A stretch of 64,000 nucleotides of DNA. Origin: Rhynochetos jubatus (Eukaryota > Chordata > Aves > Eurypygiformes > Rhynochetidae). The notes below the pieces were generated by a model that worked only from the letters and a program-made list of their open reading frames with translations, did not search any database and had not been told where the DNA came from. This document shows, piece after piece, positions 46,996-59,297 of this stretch. The stretch spans positions 13,777,501 to 13,841,500 of the forward strand of contig CM050656.1 in the NCBI GenBank assembly GCA_027574665.1, written 5' to 3'. A program made the position numbers and the translations under genes. How positions within the stretch are numbered: position 1 is the stretch's first letter; each line of letters opens with the position of its first letter.

Positions 46996-47523
46996 ATGTC
47001 GGTGCAGTGTCGTGCTCCTCTTGGCAGGCCTTTGCAATCCCAATTATCCCTGGAGCTGTGGGCTTTCTGGTTCTCCAGACCCTAACCCTAACCCTAACCC
47101 TAGAAGTTGCCGACGGCGGTTTCCGGCCACGCCCCCCCCGGGTTCTGGCTAGGAAAGCTGGGGAGGGAGCCATGTCGGTGCAGTGTCGTATTCCTCTTGG
47201 CAGGCCTTTGCAATCCCAATTATCCCTGGAGCTGTGGGCTTTCTGGTTCTCCAGACCCTAACCCTAACCCTAACCCTAGAAGTTGCCGACGGCGGTTTCC
47301 GGCCACGCCCCCCGTGGGTTCTGGCTAGGAAAGCTGGGGAGGGAGCCATGTCGGTGCAGTGTCGTGCTCCTCTTGGCAGGCCTTTGCAATCCCAATTATC
47401 CCTGGAGCTGTGGGCTTTCTGGTTCTCCAGACCCTAACCCTAACCCTAACCCTAGAAGTTGCCGACGGCGGTTTCCGGCCACGCCCCCCGTGGGTTCTGG
47501 CTAGGAAAGCTGGGGAGGGAGCC

Positions 47524-50500
47524 ATGTCGGTGCAGTGTGGTGCTCCTCTTGGCAGGCCTTTGCAATCCCAATTATCCCTGGAGCTGTGGGCTTTCTGGTT
47601 CTCCAGACCCTAACCCTAACCCTAACCCTAGAAGTTGCCGACGGCGGTTTCCGGCCACGCCCCCCATGGGTTCTGGCTAGGAAAAGTGGGGAGGGAGCCA
47701 TGTCGGTGCAGTGTCGTGCTCCTCTTGGCAGGCCTTTGCAATCCCAATTATCCCTGGAGCTGTGGGCTTTCTGGTTCTCCAGACCCTAACCCTAACCCTA
47801 ACCCTAGAAGTTGCCGACGGCGGTTTCCGGCCACGCCCCCCGTGGGTTCTGGCTAGGAAAGCTGGGGAGGGAGCCATGTCGGTGCAGTGTCGTGCTCCTC
47901 TTGGCAGGCCTTTGCAATCCCAATTATCCCTGGAGCTGTGGGCTTTCTGGTTCTCCAGACCCTAACCCTAACCCTAACCCTAGAAGTTGCCGACGGCGGT
48001 TTCCGGCCACGCCCCCCGTGGGTTCTGGCTAGGAAAGCTGGGGAGGGAGCCATGTCGGTGCAGTGTCGTGCTCCTCTTGGCAGGCCTTTGCAATCCCAAT
48101 TATCCCTGGAGCTGTGGGCTTTCTGGTTCTCCAGACCCTAACCCTAACCCTAACCCTAGAAGTTGCCGACGGCGGTTTCCGGCCACGCCCCCCGTGGGTT
48201 CTGGCTAGGAAAGCTGGGGAGGGAGCCATGTCGGTGCAGTGTCGTGCTCGTCTTGGCAGGCCTTTGCAATCCCAATTATCCCTGGAGCTGTGGGCTTTCT
48301 GGTTCTCCAGACCCTAACCCTAACCCTAACCCTAGAAGTTGCCGACGGCGGTTTCCGGCCACGCCCCCCGTGGGTTCTGGCTAGGAAAGCTGGGGAGGGA
48401 GCCATGTCGGTGCAGTGTCGTGCTCCTCTTGGCAGGCCTTTGCAATCCCAATTATCCCTGGAGCTGTGGGCTTTCTGGTTCTCCAGACCCTAACCCTAAC
48501 CCTAACCCTAGAAGTTGCCGACGGCGGTTTCCGGCCACGCCCCCCGTGGGTTCTGGCTAGGATAGCTGGGGAGGGAGCCATGTCGGTGCAGTGTCGTGCT
48601 CCTCCTGGCAGGCCTTTGCAATCCCAATTATCCCGGGAGGTGTGGGCTTTCTGGTTCTCCAGACCCTAACCCTAACCCTAACCCTAGAAGTTGCCGACGG
48701 CGGTTTCTGGCCACGCCCCCCGTGGGTTCTGGCTAGGAAAAGTGGGGAGGGAGCCATGTCGGTGCAGTGTCGTGCTCCTCTTGGCAGGCCTTTGCAATCC
48801 CAATTATGCCTGGAGCTGTGGGCTTTCTGGTTCTCCAGACCCTAACCCTAACCCTAACCCTAGAAGTTGCCGACGGTGGTTTCCGGCCACGCCCCCCGTG
48901 AGTTCTGGCTAGGAAAGCTGGGGAGGGAGCCATGTCGGTGCAGTGTCGTGCTCCTCTTGGCAGGCCTTTGCAATCCCAATTATCCCTGGAGCTGTGGGCT
49001 TTCTGGTTCTCCAGACCCTAACCCTAACCCTAACCCTAGAAGTTGCCGACGGTGGTTTCCGGCCACGCCCCCCGTGGGTTCTGGCTAGGAAAAGTCGGGA
49101 GGGAGCCATGTCGGTGCAGTGTCGTGCTCCTCTTGGCAGGCCTTTGCAATCCCAATTATCCCTGGAGCTGTGGGCTTTCTGGTTCTCCAGACCCTAACCC
49201 TAACCCTAACCCTAGAAGTTGCCGACGGCGGTTTCCGGCCACGCCCCCCGTGGGTTCTGGCTAGGAAAGCTGGGGAGGGAGCCATGTCGGTGCAGTGTCG
49301 TGCTCGTCTTGGCAGGCCTTTGCAATCCCAATTATCCCTGGAGCTGTGGGCTTTCTGGTTCTCCAGACCCTAACCCTAACCCTAACCCTAGAAGTTGCCG
49401 ACGGCGGTTTCCGGCCACGCCCCCCGTGGGTTCTGGCTAGGAAAGCTGGGGAGGGAGCCATGTCGGTGCAGTGTCGTGCTCCTCTTGGCAGGCCTTTGCA
49501 ATCCCAATTATCCCTGGAGCTGTGGGCTTTCTGGTTCTCCAGACCCTAACCCTAACCCTAACCCTAGAAGTTGCCGACGGCGGTTTCCGGCCACGCCCCC
49601 CGTGGGTTCTGGCTAGGAAAGCTGGGGAGGGAGCCATGTCGGTGCAGTGTCGTGCTCCTCTTGGCAGGCCTTTGCAATCCCAATTATCCCTGGAGCTGTG
49701 GGCTTTCTGGTTCTCCAGACCCTAACCCTAACCCTAACCCTAGAAGTTGCCGACGGCGGTTTCCGGCCACGCCCCCCGTGGGTTCTGGCTAGGAAAGCTG
49801 GGGAGGGAGCCATGTCGGTGCAGTGTCGTGCTCCTCTTGGCAGGCCTTTGCAATCCCAATTATCCCTGGAGCTGTGGGCTTTCTGGTTCTCCAGACCCTA
49901 ACCCTAACCCTAACCCTAGAAGTTGCCGACGGCGGTTTCCGGCCACGCCCCCCGTGGGTTCTGGCTAGGAAAGCTGGGGAGGGAGCCATGTCGGTGCAGT
50001 GTCGTGCTCCTCTTGGCAGGCCTTTGCAATCCCAATTATCCCTGGAGCTGTGGGCTTTCTGGTTCTCCAGACCCTAACCCTAACCCTAACCCTAGAAGTT
50101 GCCGACGGCGGTTTCCGGCCACGCCCCCCGTGGGTTCTGGCTAGGAAAGCTGGGGAGGGAGCCATGTCGGTGCAGTGTCGTGCTCCTCTTGGCAGGCCTT
50201 TGCAATCCCAATTATCCCTGGAGCTGTGGGCTTTCTGGTTCTCCAGACCCTAACCCTAACCCTAACCCTAGAAGTTGCCGACGGCGGTTTCCGGCCACGC
50301 CCCCCGTGGGTTCTGGCTAGGATAGCTGGGGAGGGAGCCATGTCGGTGCAGTGTCGTGCTCCTCCTGGCAGGCCTTTGCAATCCCAATTATCCCGGGAGG
50401 TGTGGGCTTTCTGGTTCTCCAGACCCTAACCCTAACCCTAACCCTAGAAGTTGCCGACGGCGGTTTCTGGCCACGCCCCCCGTGGGTTCTGGCTAGGAAA

Positions 50501-51571
50501 AGTGGGGAGGGAGCCATGTCGGTGCAGTGTCGTGCTCCTCTTGGCAGGCCTTTGCAATCCCAATTATGCCTGGAGCTGTGGGCTTTCTGGTTCTCCAGAC
50601 CCTAACCCTAACCCTAACCCTAGAAGTTGCCGACGGTGGTTTCCGGCCACGCCCCCCGTGAGTTCTGGCTAGGAAAGCTGGGGAGGGAGCCATGTCGGTG
50701 CAGTGTCGTGCTCCTCTTGGCAGGCCTTTGCAATCCCAATTATCCCTGGAGCTGTGGGCTTTCTGGTTCTCCAGACCCTAACCCTAACCCTAACCCTAGA
50801 AGTTGCCGACGGCGGTTTCCGGCCACGCCCCCCGTGGGTTCTGGCTAGGAAAAGTGGGGAGGGAGCCATGTCGGTGCAGTGTCGTGCTCCTCTTGGCAGG
50901 CCTTTGCAATCCCAATTATCCCTGGAGCTGTGGGCTTTCTGGTTCTCCAGACCCTAACCCTAACCCTAACCCTAGAAGTTGCCGACGGCGGTTTCCGGCC
51001 ACGCCCCCCGTGGGTTCTGGCTAGGAAAGCTGGGGAGGGAGCCATGTCGGTGCAGTGTCGTGCTCGTCTTGGCAGGCCTTTGCAATCCCAATTATCCCTG
51101 GAGCTGTGGGCTTTCTGGTTCTCCAGACCCTAACCCTAACCCTAACCCTAGAAGTTGCCGACGGCGGTTTCCGGCCACGCCCCCCGTGGGTTCTGGCTAG
51201 GAAAGCTGGGGAGGGAGCCATGTCGGTGCAGTGTCGTGCTCCTCTTGGCAGGCCTTTGCAATCCCAATTATCCCTGGAGCTGTGGGCTTTCTGGTTCTCC
51301 AGACCCTAACCCTAACCCTAACCCTAGAAGTTGCCGACGGCGGTTTCCGGCCACGCCCCCCGTGGGTTCTGGCTAGGAAAGCTGGGGAGGGAGCCATGTC
51401 GGTGCAGTGTCGTGCTCCTCTTGGCAGGCCTTTGCAATCCCAATTATCCCTGGAGCTGTGGGCTTTCTGGTTCTCCAGACCCTAACCCTAACCCTAACCC
51501 TAGAAGTTGCCGACGGCGGTTTCCGGCCACGCCCCCCGTGGGTTCTGGCTAGGAAAGCTGGGGAGGGAGCC
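47524..51571 (+). repeat. 4,048 bp 23-unit block, copy 1
   Basis: Starts with the GTGTGGTGC unit and includes two cassettes (CCCGGGAGGTG at 48632 and 50392), each followed by AAAAGTGGGG, ATTATGCC and GGTGGTTTCC with CCGTGAGTTC. The first cassette is followed by AAAAGTCGGGAGG (about 49090), the second by AAAAGTGGGG. The same series starts again at 51572. The left part of this block is itself copy 2 of the 2,992 bp block that begins at 44004. Confidence 0.9.
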
Positions 51572-54500
51572 ATGTCGGTGCAGTGTGGTGCTCCTCTTGG
51601 CAGGCCTTTGCAATCCCAATTATCCCTGGAGCTGTGGGCTTTCTGGTTCTCCAGACCCTAACCCTAACCCTAACCCTAGAAGTTGCCGACGGCGGTTTCC
51701 GGCCACGCCCCCCATGGGTTCTGGCTAGGAAAAGTGGGGAGGGAGCCATGTCGGTGCAGTGTCGTGCTCCTCTTGGCAGGCCTTTGCAATCCCAATTATC
51801 CCTGGAGCTGTGGGCTTTCTGGTTCTCCAGACCCTAACCCTAACCCTAACCCTAGAAGTTGCCGACGGCGGTTTCCGGCCACGCCCCCCGTGGGTTCTGG
51901 CTAGGAAAGCTGGGGAGGGAGCCATGTCGGTGCAGTGTCGTGCTCCTCTTGGCAGGCCTTTGCAATCCCAATTATCCCTGGAGCTGTGGGCTTTCTGGTT
52001 CTCCAGACCCTAACCCTAACCCTAACCCTAGAAGTTGCCGACGGCGGTTTCCGGCCACGCCCCCCGTGGGTTCTGGCTAGGAAAGCTGGGGAGGGAGCCA
52101 TGTCGGTGCAGTGTCGTGCTCCTCTTGGCAGGCCTTTGCAATCCCAATTATCCCTGGAGCTGTGGGCTTTCTGGTTCTCCAGACCCTAACCCTAACCCTA
52201 ACCCTAGAAGTTGCCGACGGCGGTTTCCGGCCACGCCCCCCGTGGGTTCTGGCTAGGAAAGCTGGGGAGGGAGCCATGTCGGTGCAGTGTCGTGCTCGTC
52301 TTGGCAGGCCTTTGCAATCCCAATTATCCCTGGAGCTGTGGGCTTTCTGGTTCTCCAGACCCTAACCCTAACCCTAACCCTAGAAGTTGCCGACGGCGGT
52401 TTCCGGCCACGCCCCCCGTGGGTTCTGGCTAGGAAAGCTGGGGAGGGAGCCATGTCGGTGCAGTGTCGTGCTCCTCTTGGCAGGCCTTTGCAATCCCAAT
52501 TATCCCTGGAGCTGTGGGCTTTCTGGTTCTCCAGACCCTAACCCTAACCCTAACCCTAGAAGTTGCCGACGGCGGTTTCCGGCCACGCCCCCCGTGGGTT
52601 CTGGCTAGGATAGCTGGGGAGGGAGCCATGTCGGTGCAGTGTCGTGCTCCTCCTGGCAGGCCTTTGCAATCCCAATTATCCCGGGAGGTGTGGGCTTTCT
52701 GGTTCTCCAGACCCTAACCCTAACCCTAACCCTAGAAGTTGCCGACGGCGGTTTCTGGCCACGCCCCCCGTGGGTTCTGGCTAGGAAAAGTGGGGAGGGA
52801 GCCATGTCGGTGCAGTGTCGTGCTCCTCTTGGCAGGCCTTTGCAATCCCAATTATGCCTGGAGCTGTGGGCTTTCTGGTTCTCCAGACCCTAACCCTAAC
52901 CCTAACCCTAGAAGTTGCCGACGGTGGTTTCCGGCCACGCCCCCCGTGAGTTCTGGCTAGGAAAGCTGGGGAGGGAGCCATGTCGGTGCAGTGTCGTGCT
53001 CCTCTTGGCAGGCCTTTGCAATCCCAATTATCCCTGGAGCTGTGGGCTTTCTGGTTCTCCAGACCCTAACCCTAACCCTAACCCTAGAAGTTGCCGACGG
53101 TGGTTTCCGGCCACGCCCCCCGTGGGTTCTGGCTAGGAAAAGTCGGGAGGGAGCCATGTCGGTGCAGTGTCGTGCTCCTCTTGGCAGGCCTTTGCAATCC
53201 CAATTATCCCTGGAGCTGTGGGCTTTCTGGTTCTCCAGACCCTAACCCTAACCCTAACCCTAGAAGTTGCCGACGGCGGTTTCCGGCCACGCCCCCCGTG
53301 GGTTCTGGCTAGGAAAGCTGGGGAGGGAGCCATGTCGGTGCAGTGTCGTGCTCGTCTTGGCAGGCCTTTGCAATCCCAATTATCCCTGGAGCTGTGGGCT
53401 TTCTGGTTCTCCAGACCCTAACCCTAACCCTAACCCTAGAAGTTGCCGACGGCGGTTTCCGGCCACGCCCCCCGTGGGTTCTGGCTAGGAAAGCTGGGGA
53501 GGGAGCCATGTCGGTGCAGTGTCGTGCTCCTCTTGGCAGGCCTTTGCAATCCCAATTATCCCTGGAGCTGTGGGCTTTCTGGTTCTCCAGACCCTAACCC
53601 TAACCCTAACCCTAGAAGTTGCCGACGGCGGTTTCCGGCCACGCCCCCCGTGGGTTCTGGCTAGGAAAGCTGGGGAGGGAGCCATGTCGGTGCAGTGTCG
53701 TGCTCCTCTTGGCAGGCCTTTGCAATCCCAATTATCCCTGGAGCTGTGGGCTTTCTGGTTCTCCAGACCCTAACCCTAACCCTAACCCTAGAAGTTGCCG
53801 ACGGCGGTTTCCGGCCACGCCCCCCGTGGGTTCTGGCTAGGAAAGCTGGGGAGGGAGCCATGTCGGTGCAGTGTCGTGCTCCTCTTGGCAGGCCTTTGCA
53901 ATCCCAATTATCCCTGGAGCTGTGGGCTTTCTGGTTCTCCAGACCCTAACCCTAACCCTAACCCTAGAAGTTGCCGACGGCGGTTTCCGGCCACGCCCCC
54001 CGTGGGTTCTGGCTAGGATAGCTGGGGAGGGAGCCATGTCGGTGCAGTGTCGTGCTCCTCCTGGCAGGCCTTTGCAATCCCAATTATCCCGGGAGGTGTG
54101 GGCTTTCTGGTTCTCCAGACCCTAACCCTAACCCTAACCCTAGAAGTTGCCGACGGCGGTTTCTGGCCACGCCCCCCGTGGGTTCTGGCTAGGAAAAGTG
54201 GGGAGGGAGCCATGTCGGTGCAGTGTCGTGCTCCTCTTGGCAGGCCTTTGCAATCCCAATTATGCCTGGAGCTGTGGGCTTTCTGGTTCTCCAGACCCTA
54301 ACCCTAACCCTAACCCTAGAAGTTGCCGACGGTGGTTTCCGGCCACGCCCCCCGTGAGTTCTGGCTAGGAAAGCTGGGGAGGGAGCCATGTCGGTGCAGT
54401 GTCGTGCTCCTCTTGGCAGGCCTTTGCAATCCCAATTATCCCTGGAGCTGTGGGCTTTCTGGTTCTCCAGACCCTAACCCTAACCCTAACCCTAGAAGTT

Positions 54501-54915
54501 GCCGACGGCGGTTTCCGGCCACGCCCCCCGTGGGTTCTGGCTAGGAAAAGTGGGGAGGGAGCCATGTCGGTGCAGTGTCGTGCTCCTCTTGGCAGGCCTT
54601 TGCAATCCCAATTATCCCTGGAGCTGTGGGCTTTCTGGTTCTCCAGACCCTAACCCTAACCCTAACCCTAGAAGTTGCCGACGGCGGTTTCCGGCCACGC
54701 CCCCCGTGGGTTCTGGCTAGGAAAGCTGGGGAGGGAGCCATGTCGGTGCAGTGTCGTGCTCGTCTTGGCAGGCCTTTGCAATCCCAATTATCCCTGGAGC
54801 TGTGGGCTTTCTGGTTCTCCAGACCCTAACCCTAACCCTAACCCTAGAAGTTGCCGACGGCGGTTTCCGGCCACGCCCCCCGTGGGTTCTGGCTAGGAAA
54901 GCTGGGGAGGGAGCC
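51572..54915 (+). repeat. 4,048 bp block, copy 2, contracted by two units
   Basis: Repeats the tags of 47524-51571: GTGTGGTGC at the start, CCCGGGAGGTG at 52680 and 54088, and AAAAGTCGGGAGG at about 53138, exactly 4,048 bp after its partner. Between AAAAGTCGGG and the second cassette there are two fewer units, so the offset falls to 3,696 bp. The right limit is uncertain because the tags end in consensus units; 54740 is the last unit with G23. Confidence 0.88.
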
Positions 54916-57900
54916 ATGTCGGTGCAGTGTCGTGCTCCTCTTGGCAGGCCTTTGCAATCCCAATTATCCCTGGAGCTGTGGGCTTTCTGGTTCTCCAGAC
55001 CCTAACCCTAACCCTAACCCTAGAAGTTGCCGACGGCGGTTTCCGGCCACGCCCCCCGTGGGTTCTGGCTAGGAAAGCTGGGGAGGGAGCCATGTCGGTG
55101 CAGTGTCGTGCTCCTCTTGGCAGGCCTTTGCAATCCCAATTATCCCTGGAGCTGTGGGCTTTCTGGTTCTCCAGACCCTAACCCTAACCCTAACCCTAGA
55201 AGTTGCCGACGGCGGTTTCCGGCCACGCCCCCCGTGGGTTCTGGCTAGGAAAGCTGGGGAGGGAGCCATGTCGGTGCAGTGTCGTGCTCCTCTTGGCAGG
55301 CCTTTGCAATCCCAATTATCCCTGGAGCTGTGGGCTTTCTGGTTCTCCAGACCCTAACCCTAACCCTAACCCTAGAAGTTGCCGACGGCGGTTTCCGGCC
55401 ACGCCCCCCGTGGGTTCTGGCTAGGAAAGCTGGGGAGGGAGCCATGTCGGTGCAGTGTCGTGCTCCTCTTGGCAGGCCTTTGCAATCCCAATTATCCCTG
55501 GAGCTGTGGGCTTTCTGGTTCTCCAGACCCTAACCCTAACCCTAACCCTAGAAGTTGCCGACGGCGGTTTCCGGCCACGCCCCCCGTGGGTTCTGGCTAG
55601 GAAAGCTGGGGAGGGAGCCATGTCGGTGCAGTGTCGTGCTCCTCTTGGCAGGCCTTTGCAATCCCAATTATCCCTGGAGCTGTGGGCTTTCTGGTTCTCC
55701 AGACCCTAACCCTAACCCTAACCCTAGAAGTTGCCGACGGCGGTTTCCGGCCACGCCCCCCGTGGGTTCTGGCTAGGAAAGCTGGGGAGGGAGCCATGTC
55801 GGTGCAGTGTCGTGCTCCTCTTGGCAGGCCTTTGCAATCCCAATTATCCCTGGAGCTGTGGGCTTTCTGGTTCTCCAGACCCTAACCCTAACCCTAACCC
55901 TAGAAGTTGCCGACGGCGGTTTCCGGCCACGCCCCCCGTGGGTTCTGGCTAGGAAAGCTGGGGAGGGAGCCATGTCGGTGCAGTGTCGTGCTCCTCTTGG
56001 CAGGCCTTTGCAATCCCAATTATCCCTGGAGCTGTGGGCTTTCTGGTTCTCCAGACCCTAACCCTAACCCTAACCCTAGAAGTTGCCGACGGCGGTTTCC
56101 GGCCACGCCCCCCGTGGGTTCTGGCTAGGAAAGCTGGGGAGGGAGCCATGTCGGTGCAGTGTCGTGCTCCTCTTGGCAGGCCTTTGCAATCCCAATTATC
56201 CCTGGAGCTGTGGGCTTTCTGGTTCTCCAGACCCTAACCCTAACCCTAACCCTAGAAGTTGCCGACGGCGGTTTCCGGCCACGCCCCCCGTGGGTTCTGG
56301 CTAGGAAAGCTGGGGAGGGAGCCATGTCGGTGCAGTGTCGTGCTCCTCTTGGCAGGCCTTTGCAATCCCAATTATCCCTGGAGCTGTGGGCTTTCTGGTT
56401 CTCCAGACCCTAACCCTAACCCTAACCCTAGAAGTTGCCGACGGCGGTTTCCGGCCACGCCCCCCGTGGGTTCTGGCTAGGAAAGCTGGGGAGGGAGCCA
56501 TGTCGGTGCAGTGTCGTGCTCCTCTTGGCAGGCCTTTGCAATCCCAATTATCCCTGGAGCTGTGGGCTTTCTGGTTCTCCAGACCCTAACCCTAACCCTA
56601 ACCCTAGAAGTTGCCGACGGCGGTTTCCGGCCACGCCCCCCGTGGGTTCTGGCTAGGAAAGCTGGGGAGGGAGCCATGTCGGTGCAGTGTCGTGCTCCTC
56701 TTGGCAGGCCTTTGCAATCCCAATTATCCCTGGAGCTGTGGGCTTTCTGGTTCTCCAGACCCTAACCCTAACCCTAACCCTAGAAGTTGCCGACGGCGGT
56801 TTCCGGCCACGCCCCCCGTGGGTTCTGGCTAGGAAAGCTGGGGAGGGAGCCATGTCGGTGCAGTGTCGTGCTCCTCTTGGCAGGCCTTTGCAATCCCAAT
56901 TATCCCTGGAGCTGTGGGCTTTCTGGTTCTCCAGACCCTAACCCTAACCCTAACCCTAGAAGTTGCCGACGGCGGTTTCCGGCCACGCCCCCCGTGGGTT
57001 CTGGCTAGGAAAGCTGGGGAGGGAGCCATGTCGGTGCAGTGTCGTGCTCCTCTTGGCAGGCCTTTGCAATCCCAATTATCCCTGGAGCTGTGGGCTTTCT
57101 GGTTCTCCAGACCCTAACCCTAACCCTAGAAGTTGCCGACGGCGGTTTCCGGCCACGCCCCCCGTGGGTTCTGGCTAGGAAAGCTGGGGAGGGAGCCATG
57201 TCGGTGCAGTGTCGTGCTCCTCTTGGCAGGCCTTTGCAATCCCAATTATCCCTGGAGCTGTGGGCTTTCTGGTTCTCCAGACCCTAACCCTAACCCTAGA
57301 AGTTGCCGACGGCGGTTTCCGGCCACGCCCCCCGTGGGTTCTGGCTAGGAAAGCTGGGGAGGGAGCCATGTCGGTGCAGTGTCGTGCTCCTCTTGGCAGG
57401 CCTTTGCAATCCCAATTATCCCTGGAGCTGTGGGCTTTCTGGTTCTCCAGACCCTAACCCTAACCCTAACCCTAGAAGTTGCCGACGGCGGTTTCCGGCC
57501 ACGCCCCCCGTGGGTTCTGGCTAGGAAAGCTGGGGAGGGAGCCATGTCGGTGCAGTGTCGTGCTCCTCTTGGCAGGCCTTTGCAATCCCAATTATCCCTG
57601 GAGCTGTGGGCTTTCTGGTTCTCCAGACCCTAACCCTAACCCTAACCCTAGAAGTTGCCGACGGCGGTTTCCGGCCACGCCCCCCGTGGGTTCTGGCTAG
57701 GAAAGCTGGGGAGGGAGCCATGTCGGTGCAGTGTCGTGCTCCTCTTGGCAGGCCTTTGCAATCCCAATTATCCCTGGAGCTGTGGGCTTTCTGGTTCTCC
57801 AGACCCTAACCCTAACCCTAGAAGTTGCCGACGGCGGTTTCCGGCCACGCCCCCCGTGGGTTCTGGCTAGGAAAGCTGGGGAGGGAGCCATGTCGGTGCA

Positions 57901-59297
57901 GTGTCGTGCTCCTCTTGGCAGGCCTTTGCAATCCCAATTATCCCTGGAGCTGTGGGCTTTCTGGTTCTCCAGACCCTAACCCTAACCCTAACCCTAGAAG
58001 TTGCCGACGGCGGTTTCCGGCCACGCCCCCCGTGGGTTCTGGCTAGGAAAGCTGGGGAGGGAGCCATGTCGGTGCAGTGTCGTGCTCCTCTTGGCAGGCC
58101 TTTGCAATCCCAATTATCCCTGGAGCTGTGGGCTTTCTGGTTCTCCAGACCCTAGCCCTAACCCTAACCCTAGAAGTTGCCGACGGCGGTTTCCGGCCAC
58201 GCCCCCCGTGGGTTCTGGCTAGGAAAGCTGGGGAGGGAGCCATGTCGGTGCAGTGTCGTGCTCCTCTTGGCAGGCCTTTGCAATCCCAATTATCCCTGGA
58301 GCTGTGGGCTTTCTGGTTCTCCAGACCCTAACCCTAACCCTAACCCTAGAAGTTGCCGACGGCGGTTTCCGGCCACGCCCCCCGTGGGTTCTGGCTAGGA
58401 AAGCTGGGGAGGGAGCCATGTCGGTGCAGTGTCGTGCTCCTCTTGGCAGGCCTTTGCAATCCCAATTATCCCTGGAGCTGTGGGCTTTCTGGTTCTCCAG
58501 ACCCTAACCCTAACCCTAACCCTAGAAGTTGCCGACGGCGGTTTCCGGCCACGCCCCCCGTGGGTTCTGGCTAGGAAAGCTGGGGAGGGAGCCATGTCGG
58601 TGCAGTGTCGTGCTCCTCTTGGCAGGCCTTTGCAATCCCAATTATCCCTGGAGCTGTGGGCTTTCTGGTTCTCCAGACCCTAACCCTAACCCTAACCCTA
58701 GAAGTTGCCGACGGCGGTTTCCGGCCACGCCCCCCGTGGGTTCTGGCTAGGAAAGCTGGGGAGGGAGCCATGTCGGTGCAGTGTCGTGCTCCTCTTGGCA
58801 GGCCTTTGCAATCCCAATTATCCCTGGAGCTGTGGGCTTTCTGGTTCTCCAGACCCTAACCCTAACCCTAACCCTAGAAGTTGCCGACGGCGGTTTCCGG
58901 CCACGCCCCCCGTGGGTTCTGGCTAGGAAAGCTGGGGAGGGAGCCATGTCGGTGCAGTGTCGTGCTCCTCTTGGCAGGCCTTTGCAATCCCAATTATCCC
59001 TGGAGCTGTGGGCTTTCTGGTTCTCCAGACCCTAACCCTAACCCTAACCCTAGAAGTTGCCGACGGCGGTTTCCGGCCACGCCCCCCGTGGGTTCTGGCT
59101 AGGAAAGCTGGGGAGGGAGCCATGTCGGTGCAGTGTCGTGCTCCTCTTGGCAGGCCTTTGCAATCCCAATTATCCCTGGAGCTGTGGGCTTTCTGGTTCT
59201 CCAGACCCTAACCCTAACCCTAACCCTAGAAGTTGCCGACGGCGGTTTCCGGCCACGCCCCCCGTGGGTTCTGGCTAGGAAAGCTGGGGAGGGAGCC
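54916..59297 (+). repeat. Homogeneous domain, 25 almost identical units
   Basis: Twelve consecutive 176 bp units from 54916 to 57027 show no difference that I can find from the consensus or from each other. The next 13 units differ only by clean loss of one hexamer in three of them (57028, 57198 and 57720, each 170 bp) and one TAGCCC change at 58155. CCGTAA, ATTATGCC, G23 and right-arm variants are all absent. This is the least diverged part of the window and is best explained by very recent local amplification or conversion; assembly collapse or expansion of identical units cannot be excluded. Confidence 0.88.
57028..57197 (+). repeat. 170 bp unit, clean one-hexamer loss (representative)
   Basis: Two CCCTAA hexamers followed by CCCTAG, so exactly one hexamer is missing and nothing else differs from consensus. 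The same form occurs at 57198, 57720, 60354 (with two extra bases in the C-tract, 172 bp), 60702 and 63687. It is distinct from the CCCCAG type of 170 bp unit found only between 21.2 and 37.3 kb. Only three GGG runs remain on the minus strand. Confidence 0.92.
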
